The notes beneath the pieces were generated by a model, which made no database searches, was not told the DNA's origin, and worked only from the letters and a program-made list of their open reading frames with translations. A program made the position numbers and the translations under genes. This document shows positions 25,764 to 35,586 of a DNA stretch of 64,000 nucleotides, piece after piece; the stretch's first letter is position 1, and each line of letters begins with the position of its first letter. This DNA comes from Polaribacter reichenbachii (GTDB taxonomy: Bacteria; Bacteroidota; Bacteroidia; Flavobacteriales; Flavobacteriaceae), in the NCBI RefSeq assembly GCF_001975665.1, contig NZ_CP019419.1:2277501-2341500 (forward strand), in the 5' to 3' direction.

Positions 25764-27041
25764 ATGAGTGCAATTAAAATAGGAATTATAGGATTGGGAT
25801 ATGTGGGGTTGCCTTTGGCAAGACTTTTTGCAACCCAATATGCGGTGGTTGGCTTTGATATTAAGGAATCTCGAGTTTTAGAACTCACGAATGGTATGGA
25901 TACTACAAACGAAGTAGAGCATCAGCTGTTAAGCGAAGTTCTAGTTCATAAAACCTCTCAACAAAAAGGACTTTTTGTTACTAGTAATGGAAATTTTTTA
26001 AAAGACTGCACGTATTATATTGTAACCGTACCTACTTCTGTAGATAAAAACAATCAGCCCGTTCTAAAACCGCTTTTGTCGGCAAGTAAAACCATTGCAA
26101 AATATTTAGAGAAAGAAGATATTGTTATCTATGAATCTACCGTCTATCCAGGGGCAACTGAAGAAGATTGCATCCCTGTTTTAGAAAGATTTTCTGGCTT
26201 GGTTTTCAATACAGATTTTTTTGTAGGTTATTCACCAGAAAGAATAAGTCCTGGAGATAAAGTAAGAACTGTAGAAAGTATATTAAAAGTTACTTCTGGT
26301 TCCACTCCTGCAACTGCTGAAAAAGTAGATCAATTATATAAATCCGTCTTAAAAAACGGTACCCATTTAGCGCCCTCTATTAAGGTAGCCGAAGCTGCAA
26401 AAATTATTGAAAACTGTCAGAGAGACATCAACATTGCTTTTGTTAATGAATTGGCAAAGATTTTTAGTTTGATGAATATCAATACCAGTGATGTTTTAGA
26501 GGCAGCTGCTACAAAATGGAACTTTCTGCCTTTTAAACCTGGTTTAGTGGGGGGGCATTGTATTGGCGTAGATCCTTTTTATTTGGCACAAAAAGCACAG
26601 CAGTATGGGTATTATCCAGAAATTATACTTTCGGGTAGAAGACTGAATGATAGTATGGGTGGACATATCGCATCAGAAGTCATTAAGTTAATGATTAATA
26701 AAGAAGTAAAAATTAAAGGAGCCAAGGTTTTAATTTTAGGGATTACTTTTAAAGAAAACTGTCCAGATATCCGAAATACAAAGGTGGTCGATTTATATCA
26801 TGCTCTAAAAAGTTACGGAGTAGATATTGATCTTTACGACCCTTGGGCAAAAAAAGAGGAGGTTTTTGCTGAATATCAAATCAATCTATTAGAAGAATTC
26901 ACTGAGCATAAATATGGAGCGATTGTTTTGGCAGTGGCACATCATAGTTTTAAAGAAATAAATATTAGTGAATTACAAAGAAGTAAATCTGTAATTTACG
27001 ATATTAAAAATTTTTTAGTACATAAAGATAAGAGTTTGTAG
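25764..27041 (+). CDS. UDP-N-acetylhexosamine 6-dehydrogenase (WbpO/TviB/CapL type)
   Basis: 425 residues. Oxidises C6 of a UDP-HexNAc (GlcNAc or GalNAc) to the uronic acid in two NAD-dependent steps. Rossmann loop GIIGLGYVGLPLA at residues 7-19, STVYPGATEEDC, and the catalytic Cys266 in GGHCIGVDPFYL. The C-terminal domain has GITFKENCPDIRNTK. The sequence style is the TviB/CapL branch rather than UDP-glucose dehydrogenase, which is separately present at 31668. First gene of the polysaccharide locus, then a 500-base low-complexity gap. A -7 box TAACTTTG lies at 25733-25740. Confidence 0.9.
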   Translation: MSAIKIGIIGLGYVGLPLARLFATQYAVVGFDIKESRVLELTNGMDTTNEVEHQLLSEVLVHKTSQQKGLFVTSNGNFLKDCTYYIVTVPTSVDKNNQPVLKPLLSASKTIAKYLEKEDIVIYESTVYPGATEEDCIPVLERFSGLVFNTDFFVGYSPERISPGDKVRTVESILKVTSGSTPATAEKVDQLYKSVLKNGTHLAPSIKVAEAAKIIENCQRDINIAFVNELAKIFSLMNINTSDVLEAAATKWNFLPFKPGLVGGHCIGVDPFYLAQKAQQYGYYPEIILSGRRLNDSMGGHIASEVIKLMINKEVKIKGAKVLILGITFKENCPDIRNTKVVDLYHALKSYGVDIDLYDPWAKKEEVFAEYQINLLEEFTEHKYGAIVLAVAHHSFKEINISELQRSKSVIYDIKNFLVHKDKSL

Positions 27042-27547
27042 AAGTTTTTGAGTTATGGGTTGGGAGTTGAGTTGGGAGTTAGGAATAGAGAAAATAGACT
27101 TGAGATAAGAGATTAGAAAGAGGACAGAGGCAAGAGTCAGGAATCAGGAAAACTGTTGACTGTATAAGGAGAAACGAACAACGAATAACGAATAACGAAT
27201 CAGGAATCAAGAATAAAGAGAATAGAAAAAAGAAAATAGACTTAGAGTTGTGAAAATCGTTTGTCGTTCATCGCAATTGAGAAAATGAGTCACAAAACAA
27301 TAGCTATGAGTCAGGAGCCAATAGACAGGAGCTAAGAAACACGACTCACGACAGAAGAGTAAAGAATAAAGAGAATAGAACTAAGAGTTGTGAAAAAAAC
27401 GTCGGACGTCTACCGTTTATCACGATTGGGGAATGATTAATAAATTAAGAGCCAAAGGCCAAAAGCTAAAAGCCAATAGCCAGTAGCCAATAATCACGAA
27501 CAACGAACTACGGAAAACGAACAACCAACAAACACCAAACAGTAATT
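27042..27547. repeat. Low-complexity, purine-rich imperfect repeats
   Basis: Five hundred bases made of short drifting words, strongly A/G-biased on plus: GGGTTGGGAGTTGAGTTGGG, ACGAATAACGAATAACGAAT, GCCAAAGGCCAAAAGCTAAA and so on. An imperfect larger duplication is visible: AAGAATAAAGAGAATAGAA followed by TTAGAGTTGTGAAAA (near 27209-27256) recurs near 27362-27396. No coding frame survives. A similar block lies at 54922-55072. Confidence 0.7.
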
Positions 27548-28480
27548 ATGAAAAACTTTGCATTATTAGGAGCTGCAGGTTATATCGCGCCAAGACATTT
27601 AAAAGCGATAAAAGAAACCAATAATACTTTAATTGCAGCGTTAGATAAATTTGATAGTGTGGGGGTTATGGATAGTTATTTTCCGAATGCTGATTTCTTT
27701 GTAGAGTTTGAACGTTTTGATCGTCATATCGAAAAATTAAAAAGAAACGGAACACATTTAGATTACGTATCTATTTGTACGCCTAATTATTTGCATGATT
27801 CACATATTCGTATGGCGTTAAGAAGAGGGGCAGATGCTATTTGTGAAAAACCTTTGGTGTTAAATCCTTGGAATATAGATGCTCTAAAAGATATTGAGAA
27901 AGAATCAGGTCAGAAAATAAATACCATTTTACAACTAAGATTACATCCCAGTATTATTGCTTTAAAAAATAAAGTAGATGCTGCTAGTACCAATAAAAAG
28001 TATGATGTAGACCTTACCTATATTACCTCTAGAGGTCGTTGGTATGATATTTCATGGAAAGGAGATGAAAGTAAATCTGGGGGTATTGCTACCAATATTG
28101 GAGTGCATTTTTACGATATGTTGTCTTGGATATTTGGAGAAGTTCAAGAAAATATTGTACATTTAAGGACAAAAGATAAAGCATCTGGCTATCTGGAGTT
28201 TGAAAAAGCAAGAGTGCGCTGGTTTTTATCGATAGATGAGCAATCTTTGCCTAACTCAGTGAGAAAGAAAGGGCAAAGAACCTATCGATCCATTACGGTA
28301 AATGGCAAAGAAATAGAATTTAGTGCAGGCTTTACGGATTTGCATAACATCAGTTATACCGAAATCATAAAAGGTAACGGTTTCGGATTGCTTGATTCTG
28401 AAGATTCTATAAAAATAGTACACGATATTAGGAATTTAACAATTCTTAAAAAAGGGGAAAAACATCCATTTTGTAGTTAA
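27548..28480 (+). CDS. Gfo/Idh/MocA oxidoreductase, WbpB/WlbA-like
   Basis: 310 residues. N-terminal MKNFALLGAAGYIAPRHLKA is strikingly like WlbA/WbpB, the NAD-dependent 3-dehydrogenases acting on UDP-GlcNAcA on the way to 2,3-diacetamido uronic acids. DSYFPNADFFVEFERFDRH and CEKPLVLNPWN (EKP catalytic lysine near residue 100) also fit. With the dehydrogenase at 25764 it would make the first two steps of that pathway. The aminotransferase (WbpE) and acetyltransferase (WbpD) partners are not in this window in recognisable form; they may be elsewhere. Confidence 0.88.
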   Translation: MKNFALLGAAGYIAPRHLKAIKETNNTLIAALDKFDSVGVMDSYFPNADFFVEFERFDRHIEKLKRNGTHLDYVSICTPNYLHDSHIRMALRRGADAICEKPLVLNPWNIDALKDIEKESGQKINTILQLRLHPSIIALKNKVDAASTNKKYDVDLTYITSRGRWYDISWKGDESKSGGIATNIGVHFYDMLSWIFGEVQENIVHLRTKDKASGYLEFEKARVRWFLSIDEQSLPNSVRKKGQRTYRSITVNGKEIEFSAGFTDLHNISYTEIIKGNGFGLLDSEDSIKIVHDIRNLTILKKGEKHPFCS

Positions 28481-28499
28481 ATAAATAAGTATATATTTG
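28469..28499 (+). promoter_or_regulatory. Internal promoter in the polysaccharide locus
   Basis: TTTTG (28469-28473), 18-base spacer, TATATTTG (28492-28499). The -33 box lies just before, and the spacer spans, the stop codon of the WbpB-like gene; the -7 box is 30 bases before the next start. Confidence 0.65.
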
Positions 28500-28528
28500 T
28501 CTCATTAAAATACATAAAAAACGTAACA

Positions 28529-28954
28529 ATGAAAAAGAAAGCGATTATCGTTTCAGGTTATTTTAATCCAATCCACAAAGGGCATTTAGAATACTTCAAT
28601 AATGCCAAGTCTTTAGCAGATGAATTGTTTGTGATTGTAAACAGCGATTTGCAAAGAAGCCTAAAAGGTTCTAAAGAATTTCAAAAAGAAGACGAGCGAT
28701 TAATCATTGTTAGCAATATCAAAGCTGTAGACAATGCCATCATTTCAATAGATCAAGACAGAACCGTATGTGCAAGTATTACCCACTTAGTCAAAGAATA
28801 TGGTGATGATTATGATTTTGCCTTTGCCAATGGCGGAGACCAAAACAACAATTCCATACCCGAAGTACCTACTTGTAAAGAATTGGGTGTTGCCTTAATC
28901 GATGGCTTGGGCGATAAAATACAATCCTCTTCTTGGTTGTTAAAAGGCAAGTAG
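28529..28954 (+). CDS. Cytidylyltransferase-like nucleotidyltransferase (small)
   Basis: 141 residues, a single-domain HxGH nucleotidyltransferase: GYFNPIHKGHLEYF with H16-K-G-H19, NSDLQRSLKGS, and the C-terminal IQSSSWLLKGK in place of ISSSxIR. The family transfers CMP or AMP to a phosphorylated substrate (glycerol-3-P, heptose-1-P, ethanolamine-P, pantetheine-P). Substrate is not evident. Followed 47 bases later by a second, non-identical member; two such enzymes side by side suggests two different activated alcohols or heptoses, or a heterodimer. Confidence 0.82.
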   Translation: MKKKAIIVSGYFNPIHKGHLEYFNNAKSLADELFVIVNSDLQRSLKGSKEFQKEDERLIIVSNIKAVDNAIISIDQDRTVCASITHLVKEYGDDYDFAFANGGDQNNNSIPEVPTCKELGVALIDGLGDKIQSSSWLLKGK

Positions 28955-29001
28955 TAATCACCTTATAGCAAAGATCAAACAAAAAACATCAAACAAAAAA
29001 T

Positions 29002-29436
29002 ATGAAAATAGGTATTACTTTTAGTGCATTCGATTTGTTTCATGCGGGGCACGTAAAAATGCTAGAAGATGCAAAACAAGTATGCGATTATTTAATCTGC
29101 GGTTTACAAACCGATCCTACCTTAGACCGTCCCGAAAAAAATAGACCCATCCAGTCTGTGGTAGAACGCTACATTCAGTTAAAAGGCTGTAAGTATGTCG
29201 ATGAAATTGTACCTTATGCTACGGAACAAGATTTAGAAGACGTGTTGCGTTCTTTTAAAATCGATGTACGTATTGTAGGAGATGAGTATATGAATAAGCA
29301 ATTTACAGGGCGGGAGTACTGTGAGAAATCAGGTATTGAATTGTTTTACAACAAAAGAGAACATCGTTTTTCGAGCAGTGGTCTAAGAAAAGAAGTGCAA
29401 GAAAAAGAAAATTTAAAGGATACTAAGAAGAAATAG
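29002..29436 (+). CDS. Glycerol-3-phosphate cytidylyltransferase-like protein (TagD-like)
   Basis: 144 residues. FSAFDLFHAGHVKML carries H14-A-G-H17; DRPEKNRPIQSVVERY and the C-terminal HRFSSSGLRKE match the TagD/GCT pattern R.SSS.LR. It probably makes a CDP- (or ADP-) activated polyol. It is followed after 8 bases by fcl. No obvious CDP-glycerol transferase of the TagB/TagF type is in the locus, although the protein at 44392 has a related fold by motif. Confidence 0.83.
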   Translation: MKIGITFSAFDLFHAGHVKMLEDAKQVCDYLICGLQTDPTLDRPEKNRPIQSVVERYIQLKGCKYVDEIVPYATEQDLEDVLRSFKIDVRIVGDEYMNKQFTGREYCEKSGIELFYNKREHRFSSSGLRKEVQEKENLKDTKKK

Positions 29437-29444
29437 TTCAATTT

Positions 29445-30395
29445 ATGAACAAAGATTCAAAAATTTATATCGCAGGGCACAGAGGTATGGTAGGGTCTGC
29501 GGTGTGGAGAGTTCTAGAAAAAAAAAGGTATAGCAACCTGATTGGGAGAACTAGTAGCGAGTTAGATTTAAAAAATCAACAACAGGTTTACGATTTTCTA
29601 GAAAAAGAACAGCCGGATGCCATTATCGATGCCGCCGCTAGAGTAGGGGGTATTTTGGCAAATAATGATTTTCCCTATCAGTTTTTGATGGAGAATATGC
29701 AAATCCAGAATAGCTTAATCGATGGGGCATTAAAAATAGGTATCGAAAAATTTATTTTTTTAGGGAGTTCATGTATTTATCCAAAGCTTGCACCTCAACC
29801 GCTAAAAGAAGAATATTTATTAACCGACAGTTTAGAGCCTACTAACGAATGGTATGCATTAGCTAAAATTACTGGAGTAAAACTTTGTCAAGCCATTCGT
29901 AAGCAATACAATAAAGATTATGTGAGTTTAATGCCAACAAATTTATACGGTTATTTTGATAATTTCGATTTAAAAACATCCCATGTTTTGCCAGCTATGA
30001 TTCGTAAATTTCACGAAGCAAAAATAAACGGGAATGCAGCGGTTACCTTATGGGGAACTGGCACACCAATGCGTGAGTTTTTATTTGTAGACGATATGGC
30101 TGAAGCGGTGGTGTATGCTCTAGAAAATCAATTGCCGGAATATTTGTATAACGTAGGGGCAGGTAAAGATATTGCTATTAAGGAATTGGCAGCAACCATT
30201 CAGAAAGTAACAGGTCATCAAGGAGATATTATTTGGGATTCAGAAAAACCAGATGGTACTCCTAGAAAGCTAATGGATGTGTCTAAAATGACAACAATAG
30301 GTTGGCAATATAGAACGGAATTGGATGAAGGAATTGTGAAGACTTATAATTGGTTCTTAAAAAATATTGAAGCTGTAAAAGAAGTTAAAATGTAG
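29445..30395 (+). CDS. fcl: GDP-L-fucose synthase
   Basis: 316 residues, short-chain dehydrogenase fold. 3,5-epimerase/4-reductase converting GDP-4-keto-6-deoxymannose to GDP-L-fucose. Visible: IAGHRGMVGSAVWR, AARVGGILANN, FLGSSCIYPKLAPQPLKEEY, catalytic YALAK, MREFLFVDD and NVGAGKDIAIKELA. Directly upstream of gmd, which supplies its substrate, although the order fcl-gmd is reverse to the pathway. Confidence 0.95.
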   Translation: MNKDSKIYIAGHRGMVGSAVWRVLEKKRYSNLIGRTSSELDLKNQQQVYDFLEKEQPDAIIDAAARVGGILANNDFPYQFLMENMQIQNSLIDGALKIGIEKFIFLGSSCIYPKLAPQPLKEEYLLTDSLEPTNEWYALAKITGVKLCQAIRKQYNKDYVSLMPTNLYGYFDNFDLKTSHVLPAMIRKFHEAKINGNAAVTLWGTGTPMREFLFVDDMAEAVVYALENQLPEYLYNVGAGKDIAIKELAATIQKVTGHQGDIIWDSEKPDGTPRKLMDVSKMTTIGWQYRTELDEGIVKTYNWFLKNIEAVKEVKM

Positions 30396-30482
30396 TATTA
30401 GTTAGTGGTTTTGCTTTATTGTTTTAATGATAATCCAATAGCAAAATCTAATAGCAAAAAACAAATAACCCACAAAAAAAGC

Positions 30483-31610
30483 ATGAAAGTAGCGTTAATC
30501 ACTGGAATCACAGGACAAGATGGTTCTTATTTAGCGGAGTTCTTATTAGAAAAAGGTTATGAAGTACATGGTATTAAAAGAAGATCGTCTTTGTTCAATA
30601 CCGATCGTATCGATCATTTGTATCAAGATCCTCATGATCCCAATCAGCGCTTGAAATTGCATTATGGAGATTTAACCGATTCTATGAATTTAACTCGTAT
30701 CATCCAAGAATGTCAGCCTGATGAAATTTACAACTTAGGTGCGATGTCGCACGTAAAGGTATCTTTTGAGATGCCCGAGTATGTTGGGAATGTAGATGGC
30801 TTAGGTACATTAAGAATCTTGGAAGCTGTTCGTATTTTAGGTTTAGAAAATAAAACAAGAATTTATCAAGCTTCTACTTCAGAATTGTTTGGTGGGGTAC
30901 CAGAAAATAAAAATGAGAGGGGTTTTTATGATGAAAACTCTCCTTTATATCCACGTTCTCCTTATGGTGTGGCTAAAATATATGGTTTTTGGATTACTAA
31001 AAATTATCGTGAGGCTTATAATATGTTTGCATGTAATGGTCTATTGTTTAATCATGAATCACCAAGAAGAGGTGAAACTTTTGTAACTCGTAAAATTACG
31101 AGGGCTGTTGCTAAAATTGCGCTTGGCTTGCAAGAAAAAGTCTACCTTGGTAATTTAGAAGCCAAACGAGATTGGGGACATGCCAAAGATTATGTTCGTA
31201 TGATGTGGATGATTTTACAGGCAGAAAAGGCTGAAGATTGGGTGATTGCTACAGGAGTAACCACTATCGTGCGTGATTTTGTGAAAATGGCATTTTCTGA
31301 AGTAGGGATTGAATTGGAGTTTAAAGGAGTAGGTGTGGATGAAAAAGCATATGTTACGGCTTGTCATCATAAAGATTTTCAAGTAGCCATAGGAAAAGAA
31401 GTTTTATCTATAGATCCGACTTACTTTAGACCTACAGAGGTAGATTTATTATTAGGAGACCCTACCAAGGCCAAAGAAAAATTAGGGTGGGTGCCAGAGT
31501 ATGATTTGGCAGGTTTGGTAAAGGATATGATGGATGGAGATGTTGCCTTAATGAAAAAAGATGTCGATTTGTTAAAAGCCGGTCATGAAATTTTAAAGCA
31601 AGTAGAATAA
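30483..31610 (+). CDS. gmd: GDP-mannose 4,6-dehydratase
   Basis: 375 residues from ATG 30483 ([19 protein letters not shown]), which matches family N-termini. The longer frame from 30405 adds 26 implausible residues. [10 protein letters not shown] is the NADP loop; [22 protein letters not shown], catalytic YGVAK and [16 protein letters not shown] are all present. First committed step to GDP-fucose and other GDP-6-deoxyhexoses. A 166-bp relic of a second gmd lies at 34104. Confidence 0.96.
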   Translation: MKVALITGITGQDGSYLAEFLLEKGYEVHGIKRRSSLFNTDRIDHLYQDPHDPNQRLKLHYGDLTDSMNLTRIIQECQPDEIYNLGAMSHVKVSFEMPEYVGNVDGLGTLRILEAVRILGLENKTRIYQASTSELFGGVPENKNERGFYDENSPLYPRSPYGVAKIYGFWITKNYREAYNMFACNGLLFNHESPRRGETFVTRKITRAVAKIALGLQEKVYLGNLEAKRDWGHAKDYVRMMWMILQAEKAEDWVIATGVTTIVRDFVKMAFSEVGIELEFKGVGVDEKAYVTACHHKDFQVAIGKEVLSIDPTYFRPTEVDLLLGDPTKAKEKLGWVPEYDLAGLVKDMMDGDVALMKKDVDLLKAGHEILKQVE

Positions 31611-31667
31611 TTTACTGACTTTACAAAATAGAAATAGATTCAATTAAAAAAAAACACACCTTATAAA

Positions 31668-33083
31668 ATGAAAAAAATTAAAAATATTTGCTGCTTAGGA
31701 GCAGGTTACGTAGGTGGACCTACTATGTCTGTAATCGCATTAAAGTGTCCCGATATTAAAGTTACTGTAGTTGACTTGAACGCTGATCGTATTGACGCTT
31801 GGAATGATGATAATTTGGAGAATTTACCCGTATATGAACCTGGACTAGCTGAGGTGGTAGAACAAGCAAGAGGTAAAAACTTGTTTTTCTCTACAGATGT
31901 AGATGGCGCTATTGCTGCAGCCGATATGATATTCATAGCTGTAAATACGCCCACCAAAACATACGGTGAAGGAAAAGGTATGGCTGCCGATTTAAAATTT
32001 GTAGAATTATGTGCGCGTCAAATTGCTAGTGTAGCTACAAACGATAAAATCATTGTAGAAAAATCAACTTTACCGGTACGTACTGCAGAAACCTTACAAA
32101 CTATTTTAGATAGCAATGGAAATGGAGTCAACTTTGAAGTACTGTCCAATCCTGAGTTCTTAGCAGAAGGAACCGCAATTGAAGATTTATTTGAGGCCGA
32201 CCGTGTCTTAATCGGAGGAAAACAAACACCTAGCGGTCAAGAGGCCATTCAAGCATTGGTAGATGTCTATGCACATTGGTTAAGCCCTAGTCAAATTTTA
32301 ACGACAAATGTATGGTCTTCGGAGTTGTCTAAACTTACTGCTAATGCATTTTTGGCACAACGTATTTCATCTATTAATGCTTTATCGGCCTTATGTGAGG
32401 TAACTGAAGCAGATGTTGATGAAGTGGCACATGCTATTGGTACCGACAGTAGAATTGGTCCTAAGTTTTTAAAAGCATCTGTTGGTTTTGGAGGTTCATG
32501 TTTTCAAAAAGACATTTTAAACTTGGTGTATTTGTGTCGTTATTTCAACTTGCCAGAAGTTGCCAATTATTGGGAACAGGTCATTATTATGAACGACCAT
32601 CAAAAATACCGTTTTGCTAAAAATATTATCAGCACTTTATTTAATACAGTAAATGGTAAGAAAATTGCGTTTTTAGGTTGGGCCTTTAAAAAAGACACCA
32701 ATGATACGAGAGAGTCTGCCGCTATATATGTAGCAGAATACTTAATAGAAGATGGTGCAGAAATTCATGTATATGATCCTAAAGTATCAGCTACTAAAGT
32801 AAGAGCCGATTTAAGTTATTTATGGGAACTCAAAGGGCTTACAGAAGATAAAATTACAAAGAAATTAGCACAGGTATTTGTGTATGATGACCCTATGGCA
32901 GCAACTCATAATTCTCATGCCATCGCCATATTAACAGAATGGGATGAATTTAAAACCTACGATTGGAAAAGCATTTACGAAAACATGTATAAGCCAGCCT
33001 TTGTATTTGACGGACGTAATATTTTGGATGCAACGGTTATGAAAAGTATTGGTTTTCAATTCAAAGGAATTGGGAAAGGTTAG
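31668..33083 (+). CDS. ugd: UDP-glucose 6-dehydrogenase (eukaryote-like type)
   Basis: 471 residues. Makes UDP-glucuronate. NAD loop [52 protein letters not shown] and the catalytic cysteine in [10 protein letters not shown]. The GAGYVGGPT start and the length are characteristic of the animal/plant-like UGDH branch, which occurs in Bacteroidota. Its product is the substrate of the next gene, so ugd-uxs forms a UDP-xylose unit. Confidence 0.95.
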   Translation: MKKIKNICCLGAGYVGGPTMSVIALKCPDIKVTVVDLNADRIDAWNDDNLENLPVYEPGLAEVVEQARGKNLFFSTDVDGAIAAADMIFIAVNTPTKTYGEGKGMAADLKFVELCARQIASVATNDKIIVEKSTLPVRTAETLQTILDSNGNGVNFEVLSNPEFLAEGTAIEDLFEADRVLIGGKQTPSGQEAIQALVDVYAHWLSPSQILTTNVWSSELSKLTANAFLAQRISSINALSALCEVTEADVDEVAHAIGTDSRIGPKFLKASVGFGGSCFQKDILNLVYLCRYFNLPEVANYWEQVIIMNDHQKYRFAKNIISTLFNTVNGKKIAFLGWAFKKDTNDTRESAAIYVAEYLIEDGAEIHVYDPKVSATKVRADLSYLWELKGLTEDKITKKLAQVFVYDDPMAATHNSHAIAILTEWDEFKTYDWKSIYENMYKPAFVFDGRNILDATVMKSIGFQFKGIGKG

Positions 33084-33134
33084 TAGAAAAAGTTAATCCA
33101 TCATTTTAGGTAATTAGAGATAAAAAGCAAGAAT

Positions 33135-34070
33135 ATGAAACGAATTTTAATAACAGGTGGTGCTGGTTTTGTGGGGTCACATTTATGTGAGCGCTTATTA
33201 AACGAAGGTAATGAAGTATTGTGTTTAGATAATTACTTTACAGGAGCCAAAAAAAACATCAACAAGTTACGCAGTAACCCGAATTTTGAAATGATTCGTC
33301 ATGACATTACAGCACCCTATTTTGCAGAAGTAGATGAAATTTATAATTTGGCTTGTCCTGCTTCTCCTGTGCATTATCAATACAACCCAATCAAAACTAT
33401 TAAAACTTCGGTAATGGGTGCGATCAATACTTTGGGCTTGGCAAAACGTGTGGGCGCCAAAATATTGCAAGCCAGTACCAGTGAAGTGTATGGAGATCCA
33501 GCAGTACATCCTCAAAAAGAATCTTATTGGGGTAATGTAAACCCGATTGGAATTCGTTCCTGTTATGACGAGGGCAAGCGTTGTGCCGAAACCCTATTTA
33601 TGGATTATCATATTCAGAATAAAGTGGCGATTAAAATTATACGTATTTTTAATACCTACGGCCCGAATATGAATCCTGCAGACGGAAGAGTGGTGTCTAA
33701 TTTTATCATGCAAGCTTTAAGAGGAGAAGATATTACCATATTTGGAGATGGAACGCAAACGCGTTCTTTTCAATATGTAGATGATTTGGTAGAAGGGATG
33801 GTTAGAATGATGGCATCAGACTCTACTTTTTTAGGGCCTGTAAATTTAGGGAATCCGAATGAGTTTACTATGTTAGAATTGGCCAAAGAAGTCATTCGTT
33901 TAACCAACTCCAATTCAAAAATTATACATATGCCTTTACCCAAAGACGACCCAAAACAACGTCAGCCCGATATTAGTTTAGCTAAAGAAAAGTTAGGGGG
34001 CTGGGAACCTTCTATACAGTTAGAAGAGGGCTTGAAAAAAACAATTGCTTATTTTGAGGGATTCATTTAA
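33135..34070 (+). CDS. uxs: UDP-glucuronate decarboxylase (UDP-xylose synthase)
   Basis: 311 residues. Decarboxylates UDP-GlcA to UDP-xylose. [35 protein letters not shown] (the diagnostic UXS block), STSEVYGDP, catalytic [28 protein letters not shown]. Follows ugd by 51 bases. The base composition here is clearly richer in G+C (line 33541-33600 has 29 of 60) than the centre of the locus that follows. Confidence 0.96.
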   Translation: MKRILITGGAGFVGSHLCERLLNEGNEVLCLDNYFTGAKKNINKLRSNPNFEMIRHDITAPYFAEVDEIYNLACPASPVHYQYNPIKTIKTSVMGAINTLGLAKRVGAKILQASTSEVYGDPAVHPQKESYWGNVNPIGIRSCYDEGKRCAETLFMDYHIQNKVAIKIIRIFNTYGPNMNPADGRVVSNFIMQALRGEDITIFGDGTQTRSFQYVDDLVEGMVRMMASDSTFLGPVNLGNPNEFTMLELAKEVIRLTNSNSKIIHMPLPKDDPKQRQPDISLAKEKLGGWEPSIQLEEGLKKTIAYFEGFI

Positions 34071-34103
34071 AACTCAAACTGAACAATGACTAATCAAATA
34101 AAT

Positions 34104-34269
34104 ATGAAAGCTTCATTAATCACAGGGCAAGATGGTTATTATTTAGCGGAGTGTAGAATACGACTTATCGCTTGGGTAAAAGATGCGATGCATGGAGATG
34201 TTGCGCATATGTAAAAGAATGCTGACTTACTTAATAGAGGGACATAAGATTTTAATGTAAATAGAATAA
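34104..34269 (+). pseudogene. Relic of GDP-mannose 4,6-dehydratase (gmd) with internal deletion
   Basis: Starts MKASLITGQDGYYLAE, aligned to [19 protein letters not shown] of the intact gmd at 30483, then jumps to WVKDAMHGDVAHM, stop, NADLL(N)RGHKILM, stop, IE, stop, aligned to [31 protein letters not shown] of the C-terminus. About 330 codons are missing between. It also has a 3-residue N-terminal deletion, internal stops and base changes, so it is an old, internally deleted copy. It stands between uxs and the AT-rich centre of the locus. Confidence 0.85.
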
Positions 34270-34372
34270 AATAATTAATTATAAAGATTAAGATTTTCTT
34301 AATTCAAATTTAGCGAATTTCAATTGTCTTAATTTTTAGATGTATTGAAATTTAAGTAACAAGAAATTAAAT

Positions 34373-35548
34373 ATGAGTAATTCAAAAAAAATGAAATCAG
34401 TGGCCATAATCCCATTAAGGGCTGGTTCGAAAGGCATTCCTGGTAAAAACAAAAAGAGAATACTAGGAAGACCTATGTATCAATGGTGTTTATCCGAAGC
34501 TATTTTTTCAAATCTAGATGAAGTTTATGTTTTTACAGATGATTTGGAAATTATTGATCAAGTTAACAAGGAATATCAATGGTCAAATAAGGTTAAAACA
34601 ATATTAAGATCAGACGAGAATGCTTCTGATACTTCAAGTACAGAGGATGCTATGGTTGAGTTTTCTGAAAAAATTGATTGGAACTACACACACATTTGTT
34701 TGTTACAAGCTACTTCACCATTAACAACTGCTACTGACATAAATAATGTTATTGCAAAATTTAGCAATCCAGAGGTTGATGCTGCATTAACTGTAGTGAA
34801 TACAAAAAGATTTATCTGGGATAAAAACGCCAATAGTATTAACTATAATTATTCTAAAAGACCTAGAAGACAGGATTTTGAAGGGTTAAGAATAGAAAAT
34901 GGTGCAGTATATGTATGTACCAAGAAACAATTTCAAACTTCTAAAAATAGGTTGGGAGGTAAGATTGAAATTGTAGAAATGAATGAAGATACACTAACAG
35001 AGATTGACGAAGTTAGTGATTTAATTATAATGGAAAAGTTACTTCTCAATAGATTGAGCGTATTTAAAAAAGAGTTAAATAAAATTAAACTATTAGTGTT
35101 AGATGTTGATGGTGTTTTTACACCTGGAACAGTAGGGGTTTCGAATGATGGAGAGTTATTTAAAACATTTTCATTAAGAGATGGAATGGGATTAGATTTA
35201 TTACAAAAGAGTGGCGTAAAAGTTATTGTAATGACTTCGGAAAACTCTAAAATTGTTGCTTCAAGGATGGGGAAATTGAATCTAGAACTTTTTATGGGAG
35301 TAAAAGATAAATATTCTAGATTAAATCACTATTTAAACGAAACAAAAATAAATAGAAATGAAGTGGCATATGTTGGCGATGATGTTAATGACCTTGTAAA
35401 TATTTGTTCAGTTGGTTGGAGTTTTACGCCATTTAACGCCATTGCTAAGGTTAAAGAACATTCTGATATTAACCTTATAAATCAAGGTGGAGATAAAGCC
35501 ATCAGAGAAGTTAGTGATTTTATAATAAATTATAATTGTAGATTCTAA
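34373..35548 (+). CDS. Acylneuraminate cytidylyltransferase fused to HAD (KdsC-like) phosphatase
   Basis: 391 residues, two domains. Residues ~6-230: CMP-nonulosonate synthetase fold, IIPLRAGSKGIPGKNKKR (nucleotide loop), YVFTDDLEI, LLQATSPLTTATDIN, ENGAVYVCTK. Residues ~238-391: HAD type C0 phosphatase, VLDVDGVFTPGTV, VIVMTSENS, and AYVGDDVNDLVNI, closest to KdsC and KDN-9-phosphate phosphatase. The fusion would dephosphorylate a nonulosonic acid 9-phosphate and then activate the sugar with CMP. An alternative start is ATG 34391 (MKSVAIIPLRAG). The next gene is a NeuB-type synthase, 38 bases on. Low-GC composition. Confidence 0.88.
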   Translation: MSNSKKMKSVAIIPLRAGSKGIPGKNKKRILGRPMYQWCLSEAIFSNLDEVYVFTDDLEIIDQVNKEYQWSNKVKTILRSDENASDTSSTEDAMVEFSEKIDWNYTHICLLQATSPLTTATDINNVIAKFSNPEVDAALTVVNTKRFIWDKNANSINYNYSKRPRRQDFEGLRIENGAVYVCTKKQFQTSKNRLGGKIEIVEMNEDTLTEIDEVSDLIIMEKLLLNRLSVFKKELNKIKLLVLDVDGVFTPGTVGVSNDGELFKTFSLRDGMGLDLLQKSGVKVIVMTSENSKIVASRMGKLNLELFMGVKDKYSRLNHYLNETKINRNEVAYVGDDVNDLVNICSVGWSFTPFNAIAKVKEHSDINLINQGGDKAIREVSDFIINYNCRF

Positions 35549-35586
35549 ATAATATTAAACATTAATAATAATTAAATAATAAAAAG

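Noticed and set aside
30405..30482. 26 extra residues at the front of gmd
   Set aside because: They do not resemble any Gmd N-terminus; the NADP loop is expected immediately after ATG 30483.
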